Source of the DNA: Lingula anatina
Taxonomy: Eukaryota > Brachiopoda > Lingulata > Lingulida > Lingulidae
NCBI RefSeq assembly: GCF_001039355.2
Contig: NW_019775336.1
Coordinates: 267,715 to 331,714 of the forward strand
DNA: 64,000 nucleotides
Direction: 5' to 3'
Part shown: in pieces, positions 48,010 through 63,328 of the stretch
How positions within the stretch are numbered: position 1 is the stretch's first letter
Layout: every line of letters starts with the position of its first letter
The notes under the pieces: generated by a model
What the model saw: the letters and a program-made list of their open reading frames with translations, nothing else
Databases searched by the model: none
What the model was told of the DNA's origin: nothing
Made by a program: the position numbers and the translations under genes

Positions 48010-48049
48010 GTCACCGTGGCAACAGCTTGTTGTAGTAACAAGATGGCCG
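48010..48049. promoter_or_regulatory. possible bidirectional promoter: RFX X-box plus YY1 motif
   Basis: GTCACCGTGGCAAC (48010-48023) matches the RFX X-box form GTnnCC..RGnAAC. CAAGATGGCCG (48039-48049, + strand) is a YY1-type motif, often at start sites. It lies between exon 1c of the EB-module gene (-) and secernin (+), whose first noncoding exon is not located. Use by secernin is inference. Confidence 0.35.
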
Positions 48050-48537
48050 TTTTGAGTGTACTCTCTTAGAGCAGACACCCTCATGAGGAGTAGACAGTTT
48101 AGTTCAAATGAAGGGAAATATTTGTGAGAAAATTGAGCATTTGGATGGGGGAAAAGTCTGTGAAGTTTGATGAGGAGGGCAAGACAAAAGTAGTGCTATT
48201 ATATATTCCCATAAGTTAGGGATTGCATTGGAAGACAGCACCATTTTTTTTTTTTTTTTTTTTTTTTGTAATAACTGAACTTGATATGAACATCACTTTT
48301 ACCCAAATGTTCAAATTATAGTACAAATCCATTTTCTAGTCTGAAAATGAAGATTTATATGGAATGTATCTGCCCTGATTGTAAGTATTTTTTAAAAAAG
48401 TTTTTTAGCCCCCCCCCCAAAAAAAAAATGTTTGAAGATACATATTAAGTAGAGTGACTTAAGAAGATGATTCACAGAGACTGAAACTTAAAAATCAACA
48501 TTTTTAACATACACCACTCTTTAAGTCATTTAAATCA

Positions 48538-49920
48538 CTTTTGATTCACAGATGAATAAATAGGGAATACTGTAACCTAATATTTGTTTTTCGACCACTT
48601 TCAATTAACTTGGTTTTGTCTAAGGTTTTTGTCTTATTGATTTGTTGTATTTTCACTTACAGTAACTATGCAATTGTTTGGGCAAAGGTAGCACTTCCAT
48701 CATATATGTATGCCAAACAGGTATAAATTACATTGGCCAACTGACAGAAAGATATGAAGGCTGAAATTGTTACAGCAAAAAATTTGAAGCTGTCCATGAT
48801 CTAAAGTCGTTCAGTGTTTACCCTCACCACTTGCAGCTATTATAGCCATTATTATCATTGCTCATTCAGAGATGAACAAAATGGGGATATTGTAACCTTA
48901 TATTTGTTCTTAGAAAACTTTCAATTAACTTGGCTTTGTCTAATGTTTTGTATATTGATTTGTTGTATTTTGACTTACAGTAACTATGCAATTGTTTGGG
49001 CAGAGGTTGGACTTCCATTATATATGTATGCATAATAGGTATAAATTACATTGGCCAACTGACAGAAAGATAGGAGGGTTTAAATTGTTGCAGCAAAAAA
49101 TTTCAAGCTGTCCATGATCAAAAGTTGTTCAGTGTTTACCCTCACCACTTACAGCTATTATAGCCATTATGGCCATTGTTGATTCAGAGATGAACAAAAA
49201 GGGAATATTGTTACCTAATATTTGTTTTAGTCCACTTTTAATTAACTTGGCTTTGTCTAAGGTTTTTGTTATATTGATTTGTTGTATTTTGACTTACAGT
49301 AACTATGCAATTGTTTGGGCAAAGGTTGGACTTCCATTACATATGTATGCCAAACAGATATAAATTACATTGGCCAACTGACAGAAAGATGCAAAGGCTC
49401 AAATCATTGTACAGCAAAAAATTTGAATCTGTCTATGATCAAAAGTCATTCATTATTTACACGCATCAATTGCAGCTATTATAGCCATTGTGGTCATTGT
49501 TGATTCGGGGCCGTAGCGATAGTCCGAAGGTTCAATAGTCCGAAGGTTCATTGGTCCGAATGTTCACTATAGAAAAAATCGATGTTACCGCTTTTCGGAC
49601 CAATGAACCTTCGGACCAATGAACCTTCGGACTATCGAGACGCCCCCGTTGATTCAGAGATGAACAATTAATAAGAAGGGAATATTGTAACCTAATATTT
49701 GTTTTTAGTCTACTTTTAATTAACTTGGTTTTGTCCAAGGTTTTTGTTATGTTGATTTGTTGCATTTTCATGTACAGTAACTATGTAATTGTTTGGGCAG
49801 AGGTTGGACTTCCATTATACATATATGCTGAAGAAATATAAATTACACTGGCCTACTGGATGATAAGAAAGTTTAGAATCCTAACAGCAAAAATAATTTG
49901 AAGTTGTCCGTTTCCAAAAT
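48538..49920 (+). repeat. four-copy tandem repeat, about 318-bp unit
   Basis: Units begin with GATTCAGAGATGAACAAAA-like text at about 48549, 48862, 49180 and 49651. Spacing is 318 bp except where a 141-bp transposon lies between units 3 and 4. Each unit contains 'acttacagtaactatgcaat' and 'taaattacattggccaactg'. Unit 2 against unit 1 is about nine-tenths identical by eye. Array edges are approximate. Confidence 0.9.
49507..49647. mobile_element. 141-bp hAT-type MITE with 8-bp target duplication
   Basis: Termini are GGGGCCGTAGCGATAGTCCG and its diverged complement ending CTATCGAGACGCCCCC. Inside, 'gtccgaaggttca' and its complement 'tgaaccttcggac' are repeated, so the whole element folds back. 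GTTGATTC occurs directly on both sides (49499-49506, 49648-49655). An 8-bp duplication is the hAT signature. Confidence 0.85.
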
Positions 49921-50380
49921 TAAGAGAATATATTTAAAAAAAGGCAAATCGAGCATTAGTACATATTAGTATATGAGCAGTTATGTGTAAAATTATTTAA
50001 TTTCAAGGCAAATGTACAGTGATATCCTGAAAATACATCTAATGGACAATAAAACAAGAACACTGGGGAAATTAAATCACGACAGTCAATTTTCTTCAAG
50101 ATGCTGGAAATCCTTGTATTACCACATGTATATATCTCACTAGATGTATCCTTTTCCTCCGTCTCTGCTGATTTAATATCCTTTTCAGAGTACAGTGACG
50201 TGGTTGTCGTGTAATTAATAGGAAAAATCACTCAATATCTCATCATTTAATCTCTGTAATCAGTAATAGACTATTGATTGGGAATTCCTCAGTGGAAGCT
50301 ACAGTGTATCACTTGTCCAGAATATTACAGTGGGTGTTGTCTGTTATATTATGCCTGTATGACCTCTGCGTCATGTTTGG

Positions 50381-50382
<2 letters not shown>

Positions 50383-50435
<53 letters not shown>
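50383..50435. repeat. TC microsatellite
   Basis: About 26 TC units; a nearby TG microsatellite lies at about 50680-50716. Confidence 0.9.
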
Positions 50436-50437
<2 letters not shown>

Positions 50438-50678
50438 CTGCACAGGTTTGTCTAGCAGAGGATGATATAAAAATTATTTTATTCTTATTTTAATAATTAC
50501 TTTATTTTCTGTCTTAAATATCATTTGTTTCCTATTTGTTTTTCTTTTGCTTCTGCATGTGAAATGGCCTTATAAATATTTACTCATTTCATTATAAAAA
50601 AATAGATAAATAAAACAAAATAAGTTCAAATAATAATAAATTAAAAATAGTGGAGAAAATAATTGTTAATACAAAAAA

Positions 50679-50716
<38 letters not shown>

Positions 50717-50857
50717 ATGTGTTCGTGTATGGTGCTGTAACTCCCAAATAAATGCATGTGTTATAATTATATATATCCATTAGTGTTTCAGTTTTATTAG
50801 GAGTGTGATCTAAATAAATAATTATATTAGCAACTCAACGATGGAGAGGTTTCTCTG

Positions 50858-51021
50858 CAGCCCCATAGCCGGGAAAGGGGGGGGGGTGAAAGAACGGCCC
50901 TTTTTACTGATAAAAGGTCCACTTTGGGTAAAATTTGATCTAGATACATGAAAATTTTATGGTAAAAGGTCCACTTTTTCAGAAAAAGAACCCCCCATTT
51001 GAAATTGCTGGCTTTGGGCCT
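50858..51021. mobile_element. CAGGCCC-type MITE, second copy
   Basis: Ends CAGCCCCATAGCC and GGCTTTGGGCC. The interior 'aaaggtccactttgggtaa' and 'tggtaaaaggtccac' matches the complete copy 250 bases to the right. Edges approximate. Confidence 0.6.
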
Positions 51022-51272
51022 ACTGTGTTCTAGTACTAGTATGTGCTGTGCCTCACGAAGTATGAATATTTTTTTATTGACTGCATTACCAGGGAAAGGT
51101 CATGCTCTGGTTACTCAAAGTGATGTATGCAATATTAATGGCAAATGTTTCTCTTACAGGTTCCCCATGTCAAAATTACTACATGTATTATAATTTCATT
51201 GTAATGGTTATGGTATGGATACTGATTTTTTTATTTGGATGTCCTAGCTTTCCCACCTTCTTACTAGTACTT

Positions 51273-51440
51273 CAGGCCCGTAGCCAGGGGGGGTTCGGGG
51301 GGTTCGAAAGAACCGCCCTTTTTGCTGGGAAAAGGTCCACTTTGGATAAAATTTGATCTAGGTACATGATGGTTTTATGGTAAAAGGTCCACTTTTTCAA
51401 AAAACGAACCCCCCATTTGAAATTGCTGGCTACGGGCCTG
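51273..51440. mobile_element. CAGGCCCGTAGCCA MITE, complete copy (168 bp)
   Basis: A 14-bp perfect inverted repeat, CAGGCCCGTAGCCA at the left and TGGCTACGGGCCTG at the right. TACTT occurs directly on both sides (51268-51272, 51441-51445), consistent with a 5-bp target duplication. No coding capacity. Confidence 0.75.
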
Positions 51441-51559
51441 TACTTTCTATATATCTAATCTATCTGTTTTTATTCATCAGTATCTACCCATTTTACTTGC
51501 CTGTCTGTCTCTCTTTCTGTCAGATACATGCATGTACGCATGTTTTTATGTGTGTTTCT

Positions 51560-51791
51560 ATGTGCTGTATGTATGTATGTACCAGTGTGTATGTATGTTT
51601 TTATGTATGTATGTATGTAAGTATGTATGTATGTATGTATGTCACCTCTTTGTCACCTGTCTGTCTGTCCGTCTGTCTGCCTTTCTGTCCATTGCCTGTT
51701 TATGTGTCAGCTGACAGTCGCCTGTCTGTTTGTCTGTCTGTCTGCCTGTCTGTCCGTCTGTTTGTCTGCCTGTCTGTCTGTCTGTCAGTCT
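51560..51791. repeat. GTAT then CTGT tetranucleotide repeats
   Basis: Degenerate GTAT units (51560-51642) followed by CTGT units (51655-51791). They create a spurious 170-codon Cys/Val/Ser frame. Confidence 0.9.
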
Positions 51792-54073
51792 ACTCAGATA
51801 CCTTAATTTCATGCCATCATTACAAATCTAGGCACCAATCTGTTTCTCATCATTTCTCATCTGTGTTCTTCCCTCATGTATGTTTGTAACCCACAATTAA
51901 CTATCCGTGCACTTATAATGAATGGGACTTCCCCCTTTCTAGGAATCAAATGAAAATCGTGATATTTCCCTTTGGAAATGATAGATCTATTGATTGGCCT
52001 TCCCCAATCCTGCTATTCATTATTTTCAATGAAAGATTTTCCAAGAGGGTGCTTCATGTATTTGATATATGCGGAGGAAAAGCTAGGTCTGTACAGTGAG
52101 TCAGACGAAAATTATCATACTGGTAGGTCTGCGGTACATGGAGGATCTGACTCATTCTGTGTTTTTAGCCAGGAAATTATATTCAACTCTCTAGGAGAAA
52201 AAAGAGGAATTATTTTTCGGGTTTAACCCTGAGAGAACCACCCAGAGGCTCCATAGGCTAAGGACAGGTCAGTGGTTAATTGATTTTTGATGTCATTTTG
52301 TATTCCAGAGTGTAAAATTCATGTGTAATATTTGATGCCCATATTTGTGGCATGCACTCGTTTGAATTGCAAAGAAGCCATGTTGATATATGTAAGTCAG
52401 ACTTAGTATTCTGGTTTCGCATTTAAAATTATCTAGTACCTAAGGAATTCAGCTGCATGAAGGTTGCATTAACCTTTTTTTTTCTTTGCACATCATTAGA
52501 TACTACATGTGCTAGTAGTACTGCACTAAGTGCAAGGTGTGGTAGACATTTATTCTCCATTGATCTGATAGACTCTAATTAGCAGATTGCTTTAACACAT
52601 CTCTAGGTTGTTAGTGGTACATGTACACAAGAGCAGCTTTAGTCAATAAATAAAGTCTTAGATCAATGTTTTTAGCGTCTTTGAAGAAAATGGCAGCTAG
52701 CAAATTTGTTCATTGATTCCCCCCCCCCCCCACTACCCACGCCCACCTAATATAAAACATCTGAGAAATCTATCGTCTTCTTCATCTATATGGCCGTAGA
52801 AAAACTACATTTTTTCATAGACCTTCAGTAGATCTTCACCAATAAATATGCTTAAGGGGATTAGAAAGAGAGAAAAAATCAAGAAGGTGCATGGTCTCAT
52901 AATTAATTTTAAGAGTCTTTTTTTTACAGAGACTCATGTCTGTGTATTTCAAGGCCAAATAAATCCATAGTAATCCCCTTAAATCAAGTGTTATTTCTGA
53001 TGCATTAGCAACATATTCATTGTAATGAAACAGGCGCAGTTTATTATTATTATTATTATTATTATTTTATAGGACTGCTTCTGATTTATCTTGGATCAAA
53101 ATCATTATGATTAAAAAAAGGGTCTTTAGTTTATGTTTGGGGCCTATTTTTAGGCTGACATACTTACTGGTATGTAAAACAGCTACTACAGACCCCTGGA
53201 AATATTGTCTGGAAATGCTTTTGCAGCATGTTACGTCAGAGAAAACAAAAATTAATGCAGTACATTTGTCTTTTTTATGCTGGAGACATGATACGGCATC
53301 ATTATGACTTATTTGAAGAATGATCCAGAACAATTGTTGCAACTACATCAATCAGCATGGATGCCTTAATTGATACTTGTTCTTTTTGTAGTCTAGATGC
53401 AAATACATCAGCCTATTTTTCTATACAAGTAGACAGTGATGCATAATGGAATGTATCGATCCATGTACACAATGCTTGCTGCTATTGACCATGTCTATGT
53501 AGCTTAAAATAACACACAATAGTCAGTGTACATTAATGCTGTGATGACAAGATTGTTGATGGTACTTGTACGCAATGTACCTCATCATATATGAGATCTA
53601 TGACACATGGGATCCAGAGGAGGAGGCAGGGTTCAAGTTACAGTTATTCCTAGGGTAGTCCTGGCAATTTTTTTCTCTTAGCCAAATCACTACTTTTTCA
53701 TCACTTTTTTCTCCAAATGCTTTAAATATGACTAAAACAAGTCAAATCAACCATTATTTGTTTAGCCAACTTAAGTCAGTTTTAGCATTTGGCTAAATTG
53801 GCCAGTGTTTGTGTACCCCAGAATTCATATAACAGTTTCTCTAATCAATACCTGCTGGTAAATTCAGGGTTATTAGCACTACAGTATATGATATAGTTGA
53901 GAGAGTCTCAAAAAAACATACATTTGTGTATGATTTATATTTTAATTTCTGTATCTTTTTAATTTATTCACTAATTGATTAATTAATTAATATTTTTATT
54001 AATTAATCAATCCATATAAAAATATCTATGGAAATATATGTGTATGTTTATTAATTTTTTTTTTTAATTTCAG
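51792..54073. other. stretch upstream of secernin coding exon 1
   Basis: AT-rich with a C run (52720-52731) and an ATT repeat (53041-53066). It must be intron if secernin starts further left. No coding exon supported. Confidence 0.35.
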
Positions 54074-54080
54074 AACATAA

Positions 54081-57619
<3,539 letters not shown>

Positions 57620-58471
57620 TTGCTAATACGACAATCAGTTTTTGTGGTCTCCCCTCCCCCCAAGACGCCTTTTCTGTTATGTTTGTTTGTGTCCCTTTCT
57701 ACTCATGATTGTGATACTTCATGAGAAAAATTTGAAGGTGGTTTTTAAGCAGAAAAAATATTTTAACAGACACTTTTAATATCTATCTTTATACCCCCCA
57801 GCCTTGTCCTGAATCTATCAGTCACCTGTAAACCTCCTTTTTTTGCCCTCAGATAATCTTTTATCAGAAAATTTAACTTAAAGAACAATATTTTTGGGAT
57901 AACAAAAAGGACAGTGATAATCAAAAATGATTGTCCACAATATTTATCTCTGTACTATTGTCCCTGCAGTTGCTCTCTTCTGTTGTCGTACACGTTGACT
58001 GCTAGATGCATGCTCAGCATGTGCATGTTTATATGCAAAATCTAACTATTCAAACCAGAGTGTTAATAATACAATAGAAATGTGGTTCATCAAATTATAA
58101 TTTAGTAAATTAGTGAGCTAGATATGTCAATTATTATGGTGTTTATAGCTCAGATATTCTCTAAAGTAACCAAAAATTTAACCAAATTTTGTTTTCAAAT
58201 ATATGCTTAATAAGCACCATGGTCAGCTTGATGGATTAAGTACATGTTTACAATAATTTAATGCTTTATTTTTTTCGATGATTATGCTATTTATTTTAAT
58301 TTAGAACGTAAATTGTGATGTTTTGTTAATTTATGTAATAGAAATATATATATTTGATGCCATTTTTCTATTATTATTTCATTTTATTTTTGTATTCAGT
58401 TACAAAGCTTTTTTGCTGCATACAAAAAGTGCTATTATGAGTATTTAAAGAACAATATAGTAGTCTGAACA

Positions 58472-58477
58472 AATAAA
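58472..58477 (+). terminator. secernin poly(A) signal AATAAA
   Basis: First clear AATAAA in a run of AT-rich 3' UTR, about 850 bases after the stop codon, followed by T-rich text. A distal alternative AATAAA is at 60825-60830. Confidence 0.5.
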
Positions 58478-59126
58478 GATTGTTATATTTGTTAGAGTAT
58501 ATATTCTGTTTGGGTTTATGTATAAAGTTTTTGCAGCAAAAAATGTGTCATAAAATTTCTGAGGTTTAAGGCAATCAAAAAATAATATATGCGGAATTTG
58601 TTCATATTTCTTTTTTCTTTTTTTTTTTTAGAAATTATTATTTTTTGTGACTTATTGGCCTTTTTTTTGTTGTATAGCTTGTTCGTCTTACAGTTTCATG
58701 AAAGGATATGTTGTGAAGCAGTATCATACAAACAAATATTGATGTGCTAAGTTTCTAGGATTTACAGTAGAATATGTTTTATTGTCAGTATTAAACAGTT
58801 AAGCTTTGTTTGCACAGCTTCCAGAGGATTGAATTTTGGACTCAAATTATAAGGAGGCACTCTAATTTATATTGGTACACTCCGCTGGTTTTGTTTAGTC
58901 AGAGTAAGCATTAAAAAAAGGAGTGCACCAGAGAACCTCTGTAAATACATCGTAAGGAGGTTATGGATGCATTATTTTCAGCTCAGATTGGCCAATTTCC
59001 ATAAGGTCACTTGTTTTTTGACACTCGGGTTACTTTTCCCAGCCAGTTGAGTTGCTGCTCATGACAATGTATGCCCCCCCAATACATGTAGCTTTTGTGA
59101 TAAATAAAGGATTGTTTTAGGAAGAA

Positions 59127-59443
59127 TTAAAGGGATAACAAGTCTTCATTAATTTTGGCAGGAAAAGAGCCATGAAACAGATTTGCCAGATGTAAAGGAA
59201 GATGTGCCCATATTTACCAATGGTTAATTAATCCATTTCGACTGAGTAGAGTGGATTTTTATTATTATAATAATTATTTTTTAGGGTTTTTGTAAAAATC
59301 TTTTAAGAAAGCACAGGTTTCAGGATAATGGCAGTAACCACTGTTTTGGTGGTAAAACAGAATTTATAATATTTTTGTGCTATGTTTACAATGTAATTAA
59401 TGTGGAATTTTGAATCCCATCTGAAAAGTTGTTATCCCTTTAA
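59127..59443. mobile_element. TTAA-flanked MITE, family copy 3 (317 bp)
   Basis: TTAAAGGGATAACAAGTCTTC at the left (first 20 bases diagnostic) and GAAAAGTTGTTATCCCTTTA at the right, with TTAA at 59127-59130 and 59440-59443. Shares 'atatttaccaatggttaat' with the copy at 47163. Confidence 0.75.
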
Positions 59444-59971
59444 GGAGAATAGAAGCAATGTCATGTCTGTGGCCCTGCTGACTGTGTTATCAAGTAGGTC
59501 ACATAATATTATACGTTAATGTTGGACTGCATTTGAGGTGTTTAATTATATAAAAATTTAGATTGGCATAATTGCCATCATCATGGTGCTTATAAATGAT
59601 ACCTTATTGTCATTTGTACATATAATACTTCGAGAAAACTTATGATATGTTACTTTTTATTATTTGATATAATTTGAGTTTTGTCCAGGTTCGGGAATTG
59701 ATTTCCATCTCCAGTTATCTATGACAAAAAAGGGAAAAAAAACTTTCTTAGGCAAATGATATAATTAATCACAGTAATAACTTTTTATTATTTGATATTT
59801 AACTCCCATTCCAAGTTAGGGAATTGATTCCCAACTGCAGTCATCTTTGACAAAAACTTAAGGAAAAATATTCTTAGGTTGGTGATACAAGTCACAGTCA
59901 TGTGATGCAAGATGGGTCAAAATGTCTTGTTTCACAGGAAAAAAAAACGAGCAGGTTTAGACTTGCTTAAG

Positions 59972-60530
59972 CCCCTGTCACACTTATTCGAAATGAGCAG
60001 GAATCAAGCAGAGCCAGTCGGAATATCTAAATTAAAAAATTTGAACTACATTCAGGGAATGTAGTTAGAAAACTAGGAATATCACTAATGCTGTCAGAAT
60101 GCAGTCAGAATATTTAGAATACACTTCGAATGCCATACGACTGTAGTTTGATTCATGTCTGAAATAAGATCGAGATGCATTTGAGTTGCATTCTGGTTCA
60201 TTCTAGCAGGATTTGAAGTGTATTGCCATTTTGGTTCTCCCTCGAATGTGATCAGAGTGTTTCGTATGCTGTCAGAATGCCGTGAGAATATTTAGAATGC
60301 AGTCATAGTGCAGTTAGAATACCATTCAAATGCCATTCAATAATTTTCCACTTGGAACGCACTTCGAAAGTTTTTAACATGAGCAAAACATTCGGGCCGG
60401 CCACAAGAATGGGTAAAAATATTTGGAATGCACTCGGAATTTTTAGAATGCTCTTTGAATATCCGGGAACACACAAAGAATTGTCTTTCCGATGTCATTC
60501 TTGCTCATTCCGCCTCTAGTGTGACGGGGG
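59972..60530. mobile_element. 559-bp element with CCCCTGTCACACT inverted ends and internal degenerate repeats
   Basis: The left end CCCCTGTCACACT and right end AGTGTGACGGGG are imperfect inverted repeats, and the inner flanks also match ('atgagcaggaat' against 'cattcttgctcat'). The interior is built from many diverged copies of 'gtcagaatatttagaatgca'. No target duplication is evident. A 76-codon frame at 60428-60658 crosses the end and is not a gene. Confidence 0.65.
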
Positions 60531-60824
60531 TATTAGGAAACTATTTACTTTTTAAAAATCAACATGTTAAGCATTACACTGGAGACAATGAAAAACATTG
60601 TAACCAGGTACACCAAAACAGAAAATTCCAAATTTTTTGGTTGAATGTATATATCTAGTATGTATGTTTAGTTGCTGTACACAAGAGATTTTTCTTGCAA
60701 TTAAATATTAAGCTTTTATAATTCATTTGGTTGCCAATTAAGGCATTTCATGGTTGTTGTGATCAATGACATGTACTTATACAATGCTGTGTCTGTGATG
60801 ATATTGTAACTGTTATTGTTGTTA

Positions 60825-60830
60825 AATAAA
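60825..60830 (+). terminator. distal AATAAA, possible alternative poly(A) site
   Basis: AATAAA followed 15 bases later by AATAAAAAAG, about 3.2 kb after the secernin stop. It would include two transposons in the 3' UTR, so it may be unused. Confidence 0.25.
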
Positions 60831-60926
60831 TGTAATGTAATAAAAAAGTGTCAATTTATATTTTGAGTTTTGCCCCCTTTTTTGAGGTGTGCGTGTGTGT
60901 GTGTGTGTGGGGACAAATATTAGGTG

Positions 60927-61194
60927 CAGTGGTGCATTTGTGGGGGTGTCAGGGGGGTCCTGACCCTCTCCCCCCCCCCCCCTTCAATTTCTAAAAAAAT
61001 AATACCAATATAGTCCCTCTTGAATTTTGACTACCAGAATATCATAGTTCTAAACCGTACCAAATGGCATCATTCGTCCTCTAATATACGAAAAATTTTC
61101 GAGGCCCATCATTAGGCTCCAAACCTCAGGCCAGGGGGGGCCTTCACATCTGCAGACCATTCACCCCTTTCAAATAATCCTGTATCTGCCCCTG
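60927..61194. mobile_element. diverged hAT-like MITE related to 10468 and 17003
   Basis: The interior 'tctaaaccgtaccaaatggc' and 'ttgaattttgacta' matches the two copies in the repeated locus; the right end is TATCTGCCCCTG. The left end (CAGTGGTGCAT) is degenerate, and edges are approximate. Confidence 0.55.
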
Positions 61195-61489
61195 AAGGGT
61201 AATTAGTTGAAGACTTGTATGGTGCACAAGTCTGAAGTTACAAAGGGGTGGTAGGGGTCTGAAAAACTGAGCCTTGATTTTCACACACTCAGTTGACCCA
61301 ACTTACAAAATTAAATAGAACCTATTATAATTCAGTTAAATTTACAGTGGACCTTTTTGATCTAGACTAAGGGTGCAGATCCACCACCCCTGCCAATGGA
61401 TCTGTTACTGTTTCCTATGACATAAACTGTGTAATATTAATCAATCTGCTTGGCCCTCTTTTCTGTTGGAGATAAATAGAATATTAATT

Positions 61490-61566
<77 letters not shown>

Positions 61567-63326
61567 CATTGCATCATTAAACAGCCCCATGTCCCCCCAC
61601 CCACCTTAAAGAGATTGAGAGAGGAGGAAAAGAGAAAAAAGAGAGTAAAATGACAAAGCAAGAAAAACATTTATTATCACACACATGTTATTTCTGGATC
61701 ATAACAGAGTCGACCTGGGTCATTACAAAAATAATTTGGAAACTAGGTCAATCTATAACGTGTTCAGGTGTGGTGCCCTCAGATGAATGATACCGCTTTA
61801 CTGAAAGCTGAAGGTATTCCAGGTAAGTAACTCGAATCTTAGCAGTGATTCATATTTCACTGCCCACAACAGATTATCTCTATTAAGTAATGAACGTGAC
61901 ACTTAAATTACTGCTTTATTGGCAGCTTCAGTGTTAAGAAATTAAGCTTAGCGTAGCTGTCTTTTCATGCTGGGTTTCGTTTCCCGATACTCAATTTCCG
62001 GGATTTATTAACGCCAAGAGATAATCAAGATTGACCGGGTATTGGCCAGCGTTTACACGGCGAATGTGGCACTTGTAAGCTTCTTCCTTTGGCGAGCATG
62101 ACGTGCTAAATCTTCGAGTGTCCTTGGTTATTTCTCGTGGGGAAATAAATGGAAATAAACAACGGAAGTGACGATGGGGATGTGGAGCATTTTTTTTAAA
62201 TTGCGCTTGGTGCGCGGGATGCTCCTGCTCTGCTCAACTGAAACAATAGTCTGTCTCTGTATGTCTCTCTGTCCTTGTAGTTCTATGGCCCGTATATATG
62301 GATTAGAGAGAAAGAGAAGAGATAAAAGAACGCAAAAAGATTGAATTTTAAATATTCACCGCTTTAGTTCTGTGTTGACGACCAGTGTTGAAGAAATTCC
62401 GAAAACAAGTTTGCTTGTTTTAATGTATCAAAATATGATTTGGATTTTCTTGGTAGGGCCTACTCCAGTACTTTAAGTGACATGTTGGATTTTTTACTTT
62501 AGAAAAAGAAGCAATTTAAAATAGAAAGGGGCTTCTGATAGCATTTATTAAGTAATTATTTATTTTAGGCCTATTCATTCATCTATGTATATTTATTAAT
62601 CTCCGTAGAGGTAGGGCCTATATTTAAATATTTATTCTCTTTTTTAACTGAAAAGAAGAACTGTAGTCATTTACGTCTCTTGTGAAAAGAAGAACCGTAG
62701 TCATTTACGTCTCTTGTGTAGGCCCTATTCATTGTTTTCAATAATAAAGCATAATCAGTGATAAATCCGTGAGCGTGTGGAGCCTCATTAGGCAACCAAA
62801 CAAATTTTGCAACCTAATTTTTTAAAAGGCAAGAATCAGCTTTAGGCCTACTGAATATTAAACCAAAGTTATTGACCGATACTCCTTTAAAATCCAGATA
62901 ATCTTGACAAGAAATGCACTATTTTTCCCCTTGACATAAACTCTTTTTAGGCATTTGCCTTTTCGGGCAGATAAGACTGGAAACTTGCCGCAGCCCACTC
63001 CAAAGTCAAACAATTCTAGTGGTCCGACCGCAGGAACTCAAATGTAGGTACATTGTAGCTATAGGCCTACCGTCCGTCGTGCTCTGATAAGGATAGACCT
63101 ATAGACTGTTTATGTATAACAAAAATTAACATTGCAAAATATTATCTTTTCTTCTTCTCCTTATACACTTTTTTGGTCACTGAAAATTCATTATGGTTAA
63201 AAAATGCGTGGTTGCAAAATACTTAGGCTTTGGTTGCAAAATGCGGCTTTGCAAGCGAAAAATTGTGAGTTCATAAACAGATAAAACCAAATAGTTGTGT
63301 TCATTCTATGTTATTACGTCCAAACA
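61195..63326. other. stretch upstream of the wolframin-like exon; candidate promoter zone near 62.0-62.3 kb
   Basis: Holds a TA microsatellite (61495-61563). A less AT-rich patch (61960-62290) contains TGACGTG (62099-62105), the core of the unfolded-protein-response element bound by ATF6/XBP1. A 34-bp direct duplication lies at 62650-62717. No coding exon seen; the first noncoding exon of the downstream gene may lie in the patch. Confidence 0.3.
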
Positions 63327-63328
63327 GA

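Noticed and set aside
48538-49920. Regular repeats that might be read as a CRISPR array
   Set aside because: The unit is about 318 bp, eukaryotic context, no short repeat and spacer structure.
51377-51889. 170-codon + strand frame
   Set aside because: Mostly translation of GTAT and CTGT repeats; runs of Cys/Val/Ser with no splice or codon evidence.
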